Source: a virus. Taken from it: a stretch of 33,144 nt of DNA. The stretch is taken from the IMG/VR virus record IMGVR_UViG_3300031631_000379, positions 1 to 33,144 of that record. One strand, given 5' to 3'. The position numbers were made by a program, and so were the translations under genes. Of the stretch, positions 7,486 to 15,772 are shown piece by piece (the stretch's first letter is position 1; each line of letters opens with the position of its first letter). The notes beneath the pieces were generated by a model, which saw nothing but the letters and a program-made list of their open reading frames with translations, was not told where the DNA came from and did not search any database.

Positions 7486-7665
7486 ATGGAAATAAAGATC
7501 GAGGTACACAAGATACAACAAACAATCATAAACACTGAAGAAGTCTCATTTACATGTACCTTATTTGCTAAAGGGAATAGAAAAGAAATAGATGATTGTT
7601 ATGATCTATTGATTAATGCGTTTAATTTAAAAACAATAACAAATGAGTTTAATTATGAACAATAG
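7486..7665 (+). CDS. Small ORF (59 residues) before the Rad50 C-terminal half
   Basis: ATG 7486 to TAG 7665, with ATAAGG upstream at good spacing. The product begins MEIKIEVHKIQQTIINTEE and looks alpha-beta with two cysteines. It overlaps the next ATPase gene by about 20 bases, as neighbouring pairs in this operon do. No family recognised. The site and tight packing support it as a real small gene. Confidence 0.5.
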   Translation: MEIKIEVHKIQQTIINTEEVSFTCTLFAKGNRKEIDDCYDLLINAFNLKTITNEFNYEQ

Positions 7666-8296
7666 AGAATTAAAAGAATTAAAAGAAGAAATAGTCAAAA
7701 GAAGTAACAATAAAGAATATATCCAGAATGATATAACTTCTTTGTTATTAAAAAAGAAACAATTAAGAAAATATAAATTAATGAAGGAACGTGCCTTAGA
7801 ACTTGTTAAGGATGTTTCTTTAAACACCCAAAAACAATTAGAAGTATATTTAAATGAAATGGTTTCTTCTGCCCTTAATAGTGTGTTTGATCAAGAATAT
7901 GAATTTGTTATTCAGTTTCAAAAACGTAGGGGAAAAACTGAATGTAATTTATATTTTAAAAAAGAGGAACATTTAGTTGATCCGCTTAGATTTAGTGGAT
8001 TAGGAGCATCAGATGTTGCTGCCTTTGCTCTTAGATGTGCATGTTGGTCAATGAATAAGGAATATAGAAACGTACTGATACTTGATGAACCACTGAAACA
8101 TCTTTCTTCAAATTACCATGAACGTGCTGGAAAAATGATGAAAATGCTTTCTAAAGAACTCAATCTACAAATAATAATAGTGTCCCATTCTAAAAAAGTA
8201 ACAGAATATGCAGATAAGGTATATGAAGTTATTATGAAAAATGGGATTAGCAAAGTAAAGGGAATAAGTGGGGTTAATGAGGTTAATGAAATATAA
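7643..8296 (+). CDS. Rad50/SbcC-like ATPase, C-terminal half
   Basis: The complementary half of the split Rad50/SbcC-like ATPase. Residues 8-70 are coiled coil, then FSGLGASDVAAFALR (117-131), which fits the ABC signature position, Walker B NVLILDEP at 143-150 with D148 and E149, a D-loop-like KHLSS, and the H-loop histidine H182 in IIIVSHSKKV. There is no Walker A. At 217 residues it can be an ATPase only when paired with the 4559-5638 product. Start choice is uncertain between ATG 7643 and ATG 7655; neither has a strong site and translation is probably coupled to the small ORF that overlaps it. It is the last gene before the terminator at 8322-8390. Motif assignment is firm; pairing is inferred. 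Confidence 0.8.
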   Translation: MSLIMNNRELKELKEEIVKRSNNKEYIQNDITSLLLKKKQLRKYKLMKERALELVKDVSLNTQKQLEVYLNEMVSSALNSVFDQEYEFVIQFQKRRGKTECNLYFKKEEHLVDPLRFSGLGASDVAAFALRCACWSMNKEYRNVLILDEPLKHLSSNYHERAGKMMKMLSKELNLQIIIVSHSKKVTEYADKVYEVIMKNGISKVKGISGVNEVNEI

Positions 8297-8321
8297 AGGA
8301 TTTGTAATAGTTGCATACAAT

Positions 8322-8390
8322 GGTATCAAGTTAGGCTTAATCTGTGTATTTTAAATGAAAAACCTAACTTGATGCCTGTTTTTGTTTCTT
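8322..8390 (+). terminator. Intrinsic terminator of the + strand operon
   Basis: Stem GGTATCAAGTTAGG (8322-8335) pairs with CCTAACTTGATGCC (8363-8376), 14 pairs with one G-U wobble, around a 27-base loop, followed by a T-rich stretch from 8377 with five T in a row at 8379-8383. It lies 26 bases after the stop of the Rad50 C-half. On the opposite strand there is no T-run after the stem, so it mainly serves the + operon. The long loop is atypical. Confidence 0.7.
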
Positions 8391-8431
8391 ATTTACCTTT
8401 AGGAATTTTTCCCGGCCCTGTCCACCGGTTT

Positions 8432-9244
8432 TTAGTTTACTTTAGAACTCCTTCCGTTGTTTTTCATGAATCTGTGCTTTGTCCCACTTTTCGCTGTGAC
8501 TAAAACTTCCGTTATACTATTTTTTGAATATTCTGGATGAGTAAATACGTATACTTTTTCTATTTGATTATCAATCGGTGTTTCTTTTTTTATATTTACG
8601 CTGTTATTTAAGGTTATCATAGCTTTACGTACCGAGGCTGCTTCTTTCGGGTTATCTTGAACTATTAAACCATCTGAATCAAACAGAGGATCAAGTATTT
8701 GCATATTGATCCCTAATTTATGCTGTAAAAAGTCTCGATAAAAGTAACTCCTGTACCCACATTTCCACATGTTAGCTGATTCAGTTATGTTTAAATTATA
8801 GTGGTATTTATACATTAAAAATATCATTATAAATGTCTTCGTGATCAGCTCGTTTGCTTCGTATTGATACACATATGGCAAGTTTTCTGTAAGAGTCTTT
8901 AAATGCCCAATATCCTTACCTGCCCCCATTATCCTATCTAATTGCTGATGGTGGTCCTGGAAAAATAAATAGTCTACATGCTTATTAAAATATTCAATGT
9001 AGGTTGGAAGCTCTATTGGGTATTCAGGTATTGCTCGGGTATTTTTCCAAAGTGCATTAAGCATCATAGTAAAGTGTAATAAATCAACTATCACAATGTC
9101 ATTAGTTTCTTTGAGCTTTGTCAGGCAATTTAAGTATCCCTGGTTCAAAGCCTGTGGTTTTTGCTTTTCTTCAAAGATCATCCAGCCAACCTTTTTATTT
9201 TCGCAAAGAGTTTGAGCGTCTTTAAAGCTATCAATAATTTCCAT
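8432..9244 (-). CDS. Divergent pantothenate-synthetase (PanC)-like protein with degraded active-site motifs
   Basis: Alignment by eye to PanC runs along most of the first 200 residues: MEIIDSFKDAQ (PanC MLIIETLPLLR), LNQGYLNCL (PanC LHDGHMKLV), NDIVIVDLL (ADVVVVSIF), YPIELPTYIEYFNKHVDYLF ([20 protein letters not shown]), DIGHLKTL (RPGHFRGV), and INMQILDPLFDSDGLIVQDN ([20 protein letters not shown] and following N). The catalytic HIGH-like histidine, the GEKD lysine region and the SSRN loop are all altered, so if the match is right this is a pseudoenzyme or a changed-specificity nucleotidyl transferase. The last 70 residues are not PanC-like. It follows the J-type gene after one base, with GGAGA before the ATG, and is the last gene of the virion operon. 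Fold moderately likely; function unknown. Confidence 0.45.
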   Translation of the reverse strand: MEIIDSFKDAQTLCENKKVGWMIFEEKQKPQALNQGYLNCLTKLKETNDIVIVDLLHFTMMLNALWKNTRAIPEYPIELPTYIEYFNKHVDYLFFQDHHQQLDRIMGAGKDIGHLKTLTENLPYVYQYEANELITKTFIMIFLMYKYHYNLNITESANMWKCGYRSYFYRDFLQHKLGINMQILDPLFDSDGLIVQDNPKEAASVRKAMITLNNSVNIKKETPIDNQIEKVYVFTHPEYSKNSITEVLVTAKSGTKHRFMKNNGRSSKVN

Positions 9245-9245
9245 A

Positions 9246-12200
9246 TTATTCTCCTATTGCAATCCAACTCAAGGAGCCCTCAGCAACTTGAGTTGAGCTT
9301 GAATTAGTGGTAACATAATTTAAGTCTGCATGGGCATAACCAACAATGGCACATCCGCTGTCTGATGTTACTGTACATTTTATAGTCGCTTTTACAAAAC
9401 AAGTTCTGATTGCACCTACCCCAAAATTGAGAGTTTTTGAATAAGAACCCGATATAGTTCCGTTGGTTGCTTTATCCACTACTGTATAATCGACGCCATC
9501 AATATTTATATAGATAGTAACATAACCAGGAGCGCCGGATAAAGAACCACAAAAAGACTTTTCCGAATTGTAGTCCTCTTTCCTTACGGATATAAAGTAA
9601 TCACCAAATACTGTTATACTATCTACATCTGCAATCGACGTTCGTGTGGGTGTTGACTTGGTGCTATACTCATTGCTAAACCATACCTGGTCATTATAGG
9701 TCACTGATCCTGGTGTATCTGAAAGGAGCAAATTCGCAATTGCATCGAAAGAATACACGCCGTCTGCCGTACCTGTTAGATTTTCCGCAGCACACACAAT
9801 TCTTTGATTGGACGTGCTGTGATCCTTATTGTAGACCTGTAAGTCAAATGGTGACACAATTACCTGGGGCTCGGACGAAAAATAGCCTGGTATGGGAACT
9901 GAATTTCCTGATGGTACCTCCCCTCCTTCAATTCGTTTTAAAGACTTTGCGTGCCTGTGTGTAGCATTTATGTACCTGTAAAAATCAATATCTCCAGCAG
10001 TTAATAAACAATAATCAGATACCCCGTCAATATTCCCTATTTGCAACTCTGATCCTGCATGAATCTTTCCACCATCAATTGTGGTAGAATCCTCGGGGTA
10101 CTCCCAGGCTGAATTGTTAGTGGCAAAAGGTGCCCATGAAAGAATCCGAATACCTGCATTATTGGTAACAAAAGAAGAGTCAATATAAAAAGTCTGTCCT
10201 GCCGTTGTAGTATGGTGTTCTGGCTGTTCTACGCCATTGATGTAATACCGAACAGTGCTTATTCCGTCATAAATAATTTCGAATGTATCATCGAGAGTTA
10301 CTGTAACGGAGGTTGTATTCACGGCTGATTGACCAACAGCCCAACAATCTGAAAGAATAGAAGAAGACAGGTACATACAAAACCCAATTGTATCCCAATC
10401 GTGATCACTACTTGGATCGAACAAACTAAAACCCACCATCGTAGTACAGATTGCCTCTCTGCGAAACTCTAACCTGCAAGCACCAGTGATACCTTTTGTC
10501 CCCCAAACTGATTCTCCCCAAGAAGCCCCACCTGTCTTCATGATAACATTACCAACGATTGATGTATTGGCTGTTCCCATTAGAAGTGTAAGAGCTGTTT
10601 TGGTGTAGTCGGTAACATCTGCACCATCAGTGACACCGTCAAGCTTTTCGCCTGCGGCTGGGTCTAAGTCAGACAGAACCACAGAATCGCTCGGCTCGAC
10701 AAAAGAGGACTCATAAGACAATAACAACTGCCCGTCATATTTTGAATAAAGCCGTATCTCATATGCTATCGTCCCGGGGACAATATACCCAAGGACACTG
10801 ACACGGTTTTTACTTGCGGAGTGAAATGTGCCTAAGCTCGTGACTACCAAATCAGATGATACAACTAAGTCTTTCCAGATCCCAGTTATGTCCCAGTTTA
10901 TCGTGCGCCCCAGTTCCCCCCAAGCAACCGTTACATTTTCTATCGCCATGCTGCTTGTCGGGATAATAGCCGTTGTAATCGTTGGGGTGCCGTATACCCC
11001 GTTTTTGTTATAAGGAGTAACTTCAAAATCATACGAACCAGGGGTATACCAAACCATATATTCTGTATTTGTATCCGCACTCACAGATATTGTAATTTCA
11101 TTTAAAGGATCTGTAACATCTTTTAATAGATACCCAACAGCGCCTACGTCTGCAACGCTGTCCCACGTAAAACCAAAACCATCTGCGGTTTGGCTGATAA
11201 CGAAATTGCTTACGTAAACCTCTGAAAAGATATCAACAAACTCAACGTCATCCTGGGAAACATATTTACTAATTGACTGATACCCCACCCTGCCCCATGC
11301 TGAAATAGAAGCCATTGTGAACTCTAACGCCCAATTTTGATCATTCGGACATATATCCGTTACCTCTATTACAAAACCCCCATCTTGTAACGGTTTTCTA
11401 TCGGATCGCCACGCCGTGGGTGCATACTCCCCGCCTAAATGTATCCTATAAAAAAGTATAACTTCCTTTATCGACACTTTATTATCATATGGTAGCAGAT
11501 AATTAATATACAGTTGCTTTTTTATACTTCCGTCATCAAAAAAAGAACCACCCTCTATTTCTCTAAATTCAGGGGGGGCAGGTAAGAGCGTTGTTCCATC
11601 AATGGGCGTCGTAACGTTAGGCTCATACGCCGGTATTTCACCCTGGTCTGCAAGGTGGATATCAGGCGCCGCATCAATTAATGTCAATGTAGCAGACAGA
11701 TCAGGATTGTATTCAATTTCTTTTATTTTTACGTCAATGGACTCTTTGCCGGTTTCACCATAAGTTACAAGGTCACCAACCTTAGCACCGGTGGCGTCTG
11801 CTGATAGGATAATTTCATTATAGGTTCCTGCGGTCATATCAATTGGAATAACTATTTGAGTATTGTCATCTTTTCTGACCCGGACAGCATATGTTTTTCC
11901 GTCCTCAAATAAAAAATCTTCATCTACGACAATTGTTCGCAAGTCTGTAATTTCCCTGATTCGGCCCGCACCTGACCCAACCAATAGAACATCATGAACC
12001 AAGGTAACAAGATCGCCCCTACGGGCCACAAGGTTTTCAAAATCCATACTAACGCTGTATATCTCAGGCCGAAGTTTAGCAGCCGCAAAAAAATACCGCC
12101 CATCTTTATACGCTTGATCCGCACTGGTCACGCCAACCGTTACTAATTCTTCAAATTCTGTCGTGTTTGTAATATCGTATCCGTCATTATACACCACCAC

Positions 12201-14531
12201 AATGTCTTGCTGCCAATTATCGGGATTAATGTATTTAACTTTTAATGCATGTGGAGCTTTTATAAATGTCTTACTTGCAGAAAAACCCCAAGAATTACGA
12301 GGGGAAATTAATTGGTGGGGCACAGTCTGTTCAGTATCCAAAATGATGGAAAAAAACGAATCAGAAACAGACCACTGCCCACGACCCGTTGTTGACACCA
12401 TCTGCAAATAATCCAGCATTGTGAGCCCGCCGTCATGTACGTTATTGTAAGCAATACTATCGGCTGTATTTATATCTGCCCATTCTTTTATTTTTTCCAC
12501 ATTAATTTGTGAGTAAGGAACTTTATTTGTAACTTGTGGACCATGTAATATGTCAGTGTAGATCCACGCGGGGTTATCTGTTTCCTGAGTCCAAACACCA
12601 TCTTCCAAAACAGGATCAATCCAGTCAGTGCCGTCATAAATAGGCAAGCATGATTTGCCCATAATCGTTACATTATTTACCGCCCCCATTAATTGATTTG
12701 TGGCCTTAATTTTCATGGCCAAAAATTGAAAGTTGTGATCTGTATCAAAAACAGGAGCTTCTTTTTTAACAGAACGAATAGAAGTAACATAAAAATCTGC
12801 AAATACATATTTTTCGTACCCTGTTGTCGTTCTTCTGCTAACAATTTTTATTTCAAAACCCGCCGTGAGTGTTTGAAGCTCAAACGATACGTTTTTTCTT
12901 TGTGGATTTATAATATTATCGCTAAATGTTTTTCGAACTACTGTCCCAAATACGTCGGGGGATGCTGCCCTATAAACATAACTTGATATGGGCACAAACC
13001 CGCTTAATGATGTATCGAGATACTGCAATTTCTGATTTGCAGTATTGTACCAGATCGATCCATCTTTGAATATTTCATCTGCATCTGCCGCGAAAAGTTG
13101 AAGATATGTGTAGGGCGTCCCGTCTACATTCCTTCCACCACCATATGTATCATTTACGGTAGTGAGGAAACTAGCAAAATAAGAAGAAAGATAGCCCATC
13201 CACGAAAAATAAGGATTGCTATACCTTGTGTTATATTCACCAATACTCAGATAAGTCTCACCACCATCCGTAAAATCATAAAGCTGTTCAAGATTATTAG
13301 ATGTCATGAAGAAGGAAAAGTAATCATTCGTCCTGCTATGAGATTCATATGCAGAGTAGGCAGCGGCCATTTGGTTGTACAATTCTGTATCTTCCGGGAT
13401 TTCAGTCCAACCAGACACTCCTGAATAAATTAAGATATCCACGCCGTTTTTAAAAACGAAATTGCGGCCTACCCAAGTGGGGTAAAGCGCGGGATTTACT
13501 ATCAGTGTGTAACCAGCTTGTTCATCAGTCTTTTCAAAAAGATTATGAAATTCTTCTTCTATGCTTGTGGCTTCATGTTTAGCAAGTATCTCTATATCAA
13601 CGGACGCATAGGACGAAGACCCTTCTGCACTTAGTGATCTTAATCCCTGGGGAAATTCAAAATCAATCGAAACGGTTCTGTCTGTAACATCATCCTCTAC
13701 CGCCCTGATTAGTTCAGTGGATATCCCTTCATGAGCAGGGTTTGCATCCTGCAAAACACTACCCACATAATATTCAGTTGAGCATAATCGTATATTTTGG
13801 GGGGCCTCCACGACACCGTTTTTATATATATTTATTTCATCAATATTGCCAACTTCGTATGATACTCCCTCATAGCTCTCTATTCCAACGTCCCCTATTT
13901 GGATATCGGAAATATTCATCGGGGCATACCCCAGACAAAACAGGAGGTTGACATATTGATCGTCGCCAATTACCTCGGTATACCCATTAGCCCCAAACGA
14001 AGGTGCATACCGGACAAAGCCGTACAGCTTCTGAACCGCTCCATAATGTCGATAGGCATTTTCTCCAGACGTTATTGAAAAACTTTGAGCCGGTTGCTCT
14101 ATTGCGGTTTGTCCCTGGGCGAGTGTCGCGCTTTGTGGTGGTATTAGTGCATTGACAGCAAGGCCGCCTGCCATTGTGATTGCACCGCTTACCATGGCGC
14201 CTGCCATGTCGGAATACAACCCGGCAACTCCAGCCCCCATATACGCTGCAAACACCGCCACCACGACCATGAGGACAACACGTAAGACATTCTTGCCACC
14301 ATCCCCACCTGCCGGAAAAATAGAGACAACTATCAGATCGTGATCTTTGACTTGATATTTGTCCCACAACCCCCTGGGGATCACTTGGTCGTTTACCATG
14401 ACTTGCGTACCATCCATGGGGTTCGGCCCAACGATATGTGAGATAGTACTACCGGCTGGTGTCACTGCATTATAAAATACATCCGGCGAAAACAGACGGG
14501 GGGCGATGATTATATTTGCATTATCCGACAT
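9246..14531 (-). CDS. J-type central tail tip / host-specificity protein
   Basis: A protein of 1761 residues forming the tail tip and contacting the receptor, like lambda gpJ. The first 90 residues form a beta-grasp (gpI-like) domain ending DLIVVSIFPAGGDGG, followed by a hydrophobic segment (about 95-145) and the conserved J region (YGAVQKLYGFVRYAP; INVEKIKEWADINTAD). A fibronectin III-like domain lies near 1105-1185, a concanavalin-like sugar-binding region near 1345-1500, and a beta-rich C-terminus from 1525. I chose ATG 14531: AAGGA lies 10 bases upstream, inside the codons of a longer TTG frame (14549). It overlaps the NlpC gene by 11 bases. GC content is clearly higher than in the left block and the head genes. 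Family is sure; domain limits are approximate. Confidence 0.88.
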   Translation of the reverse strand: MSDNANIIIAPRLFSPDVFYNAVTPAGSTISHIVGPNPMDGTQVMVNDQVIPRGLWDKYQVKDHDLIVVSIFPAGGDGGKNVLRVVLMVVVAVFAAYMGAGVAGLYSDMAGAMVSGAITMAGGLAVNALIPPQSATLAQGQTAIEQPAQSFSITSGENAYRHYGAVQKLYGFVRYAPSFGANGYTEVIGDDQYVNLLFCLGYAPMNISDIQIGDVGIESYEGVSYEVGNIDEINIYKNGVVEAPQNIRLCSTEYYVGSVLQDANPAHEGISTELIRAVEDDVTDRTVSIDFEFPQGLRSLSAEGSSSYASVDIEILAKHEATSIEEEFHNLFEKTDEQAGYTLIVNPALYPTWVGRNFVFKNGVDILIYSGVSGWTEIPEDTELYNQMAAAYSAYESHSRTNDYFSFFMTSNNLEQLYDFTDGGETYLSIGEYNTRYSNPYFSWMGYLSSYFASFLTTVNDTYGGGRNVDGTPYTYLQLFAADADEIFKDGSIWYNTANQKLQYLDTSLSGFVPISSYVYRAASPDVFGTVVRKTFSDNIINPQRKNVSFELQTLTAGFEIKIVSRRTTTGYEKYVFADFYVTSIRSVKKEAPVFDTDHNFQFLAMKIKATNQLMGAVNNVTIMGKSCLPIYDGTDWIDPVLEDGVWTQETDNPAWIYTDILHGPQVTNKVPYSQINVEKIKEWADINTADSIAYNNVHDGGLTMLDYLQMVSTTGRGQWSVSDSFFSIILDTEQTVPHQLISPRNSWGFSASKTFIKAPHALKVKYINPDNWQQDIVVVYNDGYDITNTTEFEELVTVGVTSADQAYKDGRYFFAAAKLRPEIYSVSMDFENLVARRGDLVTLVHDVLLVGSGAGRIREITDLRTIVVDEDFLFEDGKTYAVRVRKDDNTQIVIPIDMTAGTYNEIILSADATGAKVGDLVTYGETGKESIDVKIKEIEYNPDLSATLTLIDAAPDIHLADQGEIPAYEPNVTTPIDGTTLLPAPPEFREIEGGSFFDDGSIKKQLYINYLLPYDNKVSIKEVILFYRIHLGGEYAPTAWRSDRKPLQDGGFVIEVTDICPNDQNWALEFTMASISAWGRVGYQSISKYVSQDDVEFVDIFSEVYVSNFVISQTADGFGFTWDSVADVGAVGYLLKDVTDPLNEITISVSADTNTEYMVWYTPGSYDFEVTPYNKNGVYGTPTITTAIIPTSSMAIENVTVAWGELGRTINWDITGIWKDLVVSSDLVVTSLGTFHSASKNRVSVLGYIVPGTIAYEIRLYSKYDGQLLLSYESSFVEPSDSVVLSDLDPAAGEKLDGVTDGADVTDYTKTALTLLMGTANTSIVGNVIMKTGGASWGESVWGTKGITGACRLEFRREAICTTMVGFSLFDPSSDHDWDTIGFCMYLSSSILSDCWAVGQSAVNTTSVTVTLDDTFEIIYDGISTVRYYINGVEQPEHHTTTAGQTFYIDSSFVTNNAGIRILSWAPFATNNSAWEYPEDSTTIDGGKIHAGSELQIGNIDGVSDYCLLTAGDIDFYRYINATHRHAKSLKRIEGGEVPSGNSVPIPGYFSSEPQVIVSPFDLQVYNKDHSTSNQRIVCAAENLTGTADGVYSFDAIANLLLSDTPGSVTYNDQVWFSNEYSTKSTPTRTSIADVDSITVFGDYFISVRKEDYNSEKSFCGSLSGAPGYVTIYINIDGVDYTVVDKATNGTISGSYSKTLNFGVGAIRTCFVKATIKCTVTSDSGCAIVGYAHADLNYVTTNSSSTQVAEGSLSWIAIGE

Positions 14532-14910
14532 ATTTATAAAATCCTTCAAAAATATTTTCCCAATTTAAGTCCGTATATTGCTCTATACAGGCGTCTTTTC
14601 CTTTTTCAACGTGAAGCATTTCAACCGGGTTAAGATATATGGCTATGTGCCGGGGATCACCGACAATGTTAAAAACAATAACGTCCCCAAATTCTGGACA
14701 GGATGTGGGCTCCCATTGCTTTTCTGCTTGCTCTCTGATTAGCCTCGAGATAGTAGCTGGTCCTTTGTTTTCTTCCTCTTCAAGCCTGGGTAGTAAAATG
14801 CCGTATTCTGCTTCATAAAAAATACAAACAAGCCCCCAGCAATTAGATCCTTCCCACCCACATGCCCCTTTTCCATACGGTATACCAATGTATTTCCGAA
14901 GGTTAATCAT
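14521..14910 (-). CDS. NlpC/P60-type tail tip peptidase (lambda gpK-like)
   Basis: A 129-residue papain-like cell-wall hydrolase domain carried in the tail tip, which would cut peptide bonds in peptidoglycan during DNA entry. Catalytic residues are visible: C24 in GSNCWGLVCIFY, H88 in DPRHIAIYL and H100 in EMLHV; the PEFGDVIVF strand before the histidine is typical. It lacks the Mov34/JAB domain found fused in lambda gpK. It overlaps the upstream DUF1833 gene by four bases (ATGA) and the downstream J-type gene by 11. The order L-K-J (with I fused to J) follows lambda. Confidence 0.85.
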   Translation of the reverse strand: MINLRKYIGIPYGKGACGWEGSNCWGLVCIFYEAEYGILLPRLEEEENKGPATISRLIREQAEKQWEPTSCPEFGDVIVFNIVGDPRHIAIYLNPVEMLHVEKGKDACIEQYTDLNWENIFEGFYKYVG

Positions 14911-15413
14911 CCAAACAACCCAGGGAAAGACACCGGATCAAAATGATGTTGTATAGCAGGCTCATTCAGGTAATCGGCGTTAAAACCAAGGCTGCCTGTC
15001 ACCTCTGTTGCATTGTATTCCGCATTATTGAGCCGAAATAACATAGGTCCTATCTCCCTGGTAATGCCGCCGGACGTATCCACACGAACAATATTTAATT
15101 CGACATCTGGTGGCGTTGATATCACTCTGATTGATTCGACAATGCTCCTATGAACATTGTCGACCTTAAGCTGTACTGTTGGCATTTTTCCTTCTGCGTC
15201 AGCCGGTAAATTAATCTCAAAAGGCAAGGCTACCCATGTTTTCAGCCCTTCCCCAAAACCCTCATCAAAGTCAAGATCAACCATGTCGTTGACTAATAAA
15301 ATATCTTCTGTGATGTCGGCATGGCTGATTTTCAACAACGCCAAAACAACATCTGCCGTTTCCTCTGCCAGCATCGATTGGACGCCTTCAATTGATATAT
15401 TTCTGTCAGTCAT
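14907..15413 (-). CDS. DUF1833-type minor tail protein (gpL-like position)
   Basis: A 168-residue protein of the DUF1833 type seen next to tail NlpC genes. It opens with a helix (VQSMLAEETADVVLALLKIS), then HADITEDILLVNDMVDL, which fits the LLEITHPDLPEPIRVVNDTED-like family pattern, and a beta-rich rest with LPADAEGKMPTVQLKVDNVHR. It takes the position of lambda gpL, part of the tail tip hub between the gpM-like ring and the J/K genes. The start overlaps the upstream stop as TAATG. GC-richer than the left part of the window. No catalytic residues expected. Confidence 0.7.
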   Translation of the reverse strand: MTDRNISIEGVQSMLAEETADVVLALLKISHADITEDILLVNDMVDLDFDEGFGEGLKTWVALPFEINLPADAEGKMPTVQLKVDNVHRSIVESIRVISTPPDVELNIVRVDTSGGITREIGPMLFRLNNAEYNATEVTGSLGFNADYLNEPAIQHHFDPVSFPGLFG

Positions 15414-15772
15414 TATTCAAAAATCCTCAAAGACATTGATACTTTCCACCGATCAACCCCCATGGGGGCTAAGGAATAAGGCTTTTCAAGCCGGGCATCC
15501 TTTGTCGCGCCGGTTCTGGGGTGTACGAAATTAAATTTAAAAACGCCTGCCTGCAACGTAGTCTCATAAAAAGTTTCAAATGCAGCAAGCTCGGCAACCG
15601 AAAAACTATATACAAGGGCCATTACAGTTGTCCCGGCACTGAACCTGCGCCTCACCTTGGGGGCGCCTTGATCCATATTTGACCTGACTGCCTGGTCTTG
15701 GGGCTCTTCCCCGTATCCCGTATATAGGGGGCTTTTACCTACTAATGCTGTTGGCCAATCTATTAATGCCAT
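15413..15772 (-). CDS. gpM-like minor (distal) tail protein
   Basis: A 119-residue beta-rich protein directly after the tape measure gene (TAATG overlap), the place of lambda gpM/distal tail ring proteins. The stretch VRRRFSAGTTVMALVYSFSV, then FETFYETTLQAGVFKFNFVH, resembles small tail proteins with a fold like the tail tube. It probably starts the tail tip ring that joins tape measure and tail tube to the DUF1833 and J proteins. The assignment rests on order and length more than on a decisive motif. Confidence 0.65.
   Translation of the reverse strand: MALIDWPTALVGKSPLYTGYGEEPQDQAVRSNMDQGAPKVRRRFSAGTTVMALVYSFSVAELAAFETFYETTLQAGVFKFNFVHPRTGATKDARLEKPYSLAPMGVDRWKVSMSLRIFE

Noticed and set aside
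13987-14367. Minus-strand ORF of 126 residues overlapping the J-type gene in another frame
   Set aside because: It lies within the GC-richer N-terminal coding part of the J-type gene, has no site and shows no recognisable family; a frame shadow.
8432-14531. Diversity-generating retroelement next to the tail tip gene
   Set aside because: Searched for a reverse transcriptase-like ORF and a template/variable repeat pair near the J-type 3' end; neither is present.
14532-14549. Longer J-type start at TTG 14549
   Set aside because: The six extra codons contain the AAGGA ribosome binding site used by the ATG at 14531.
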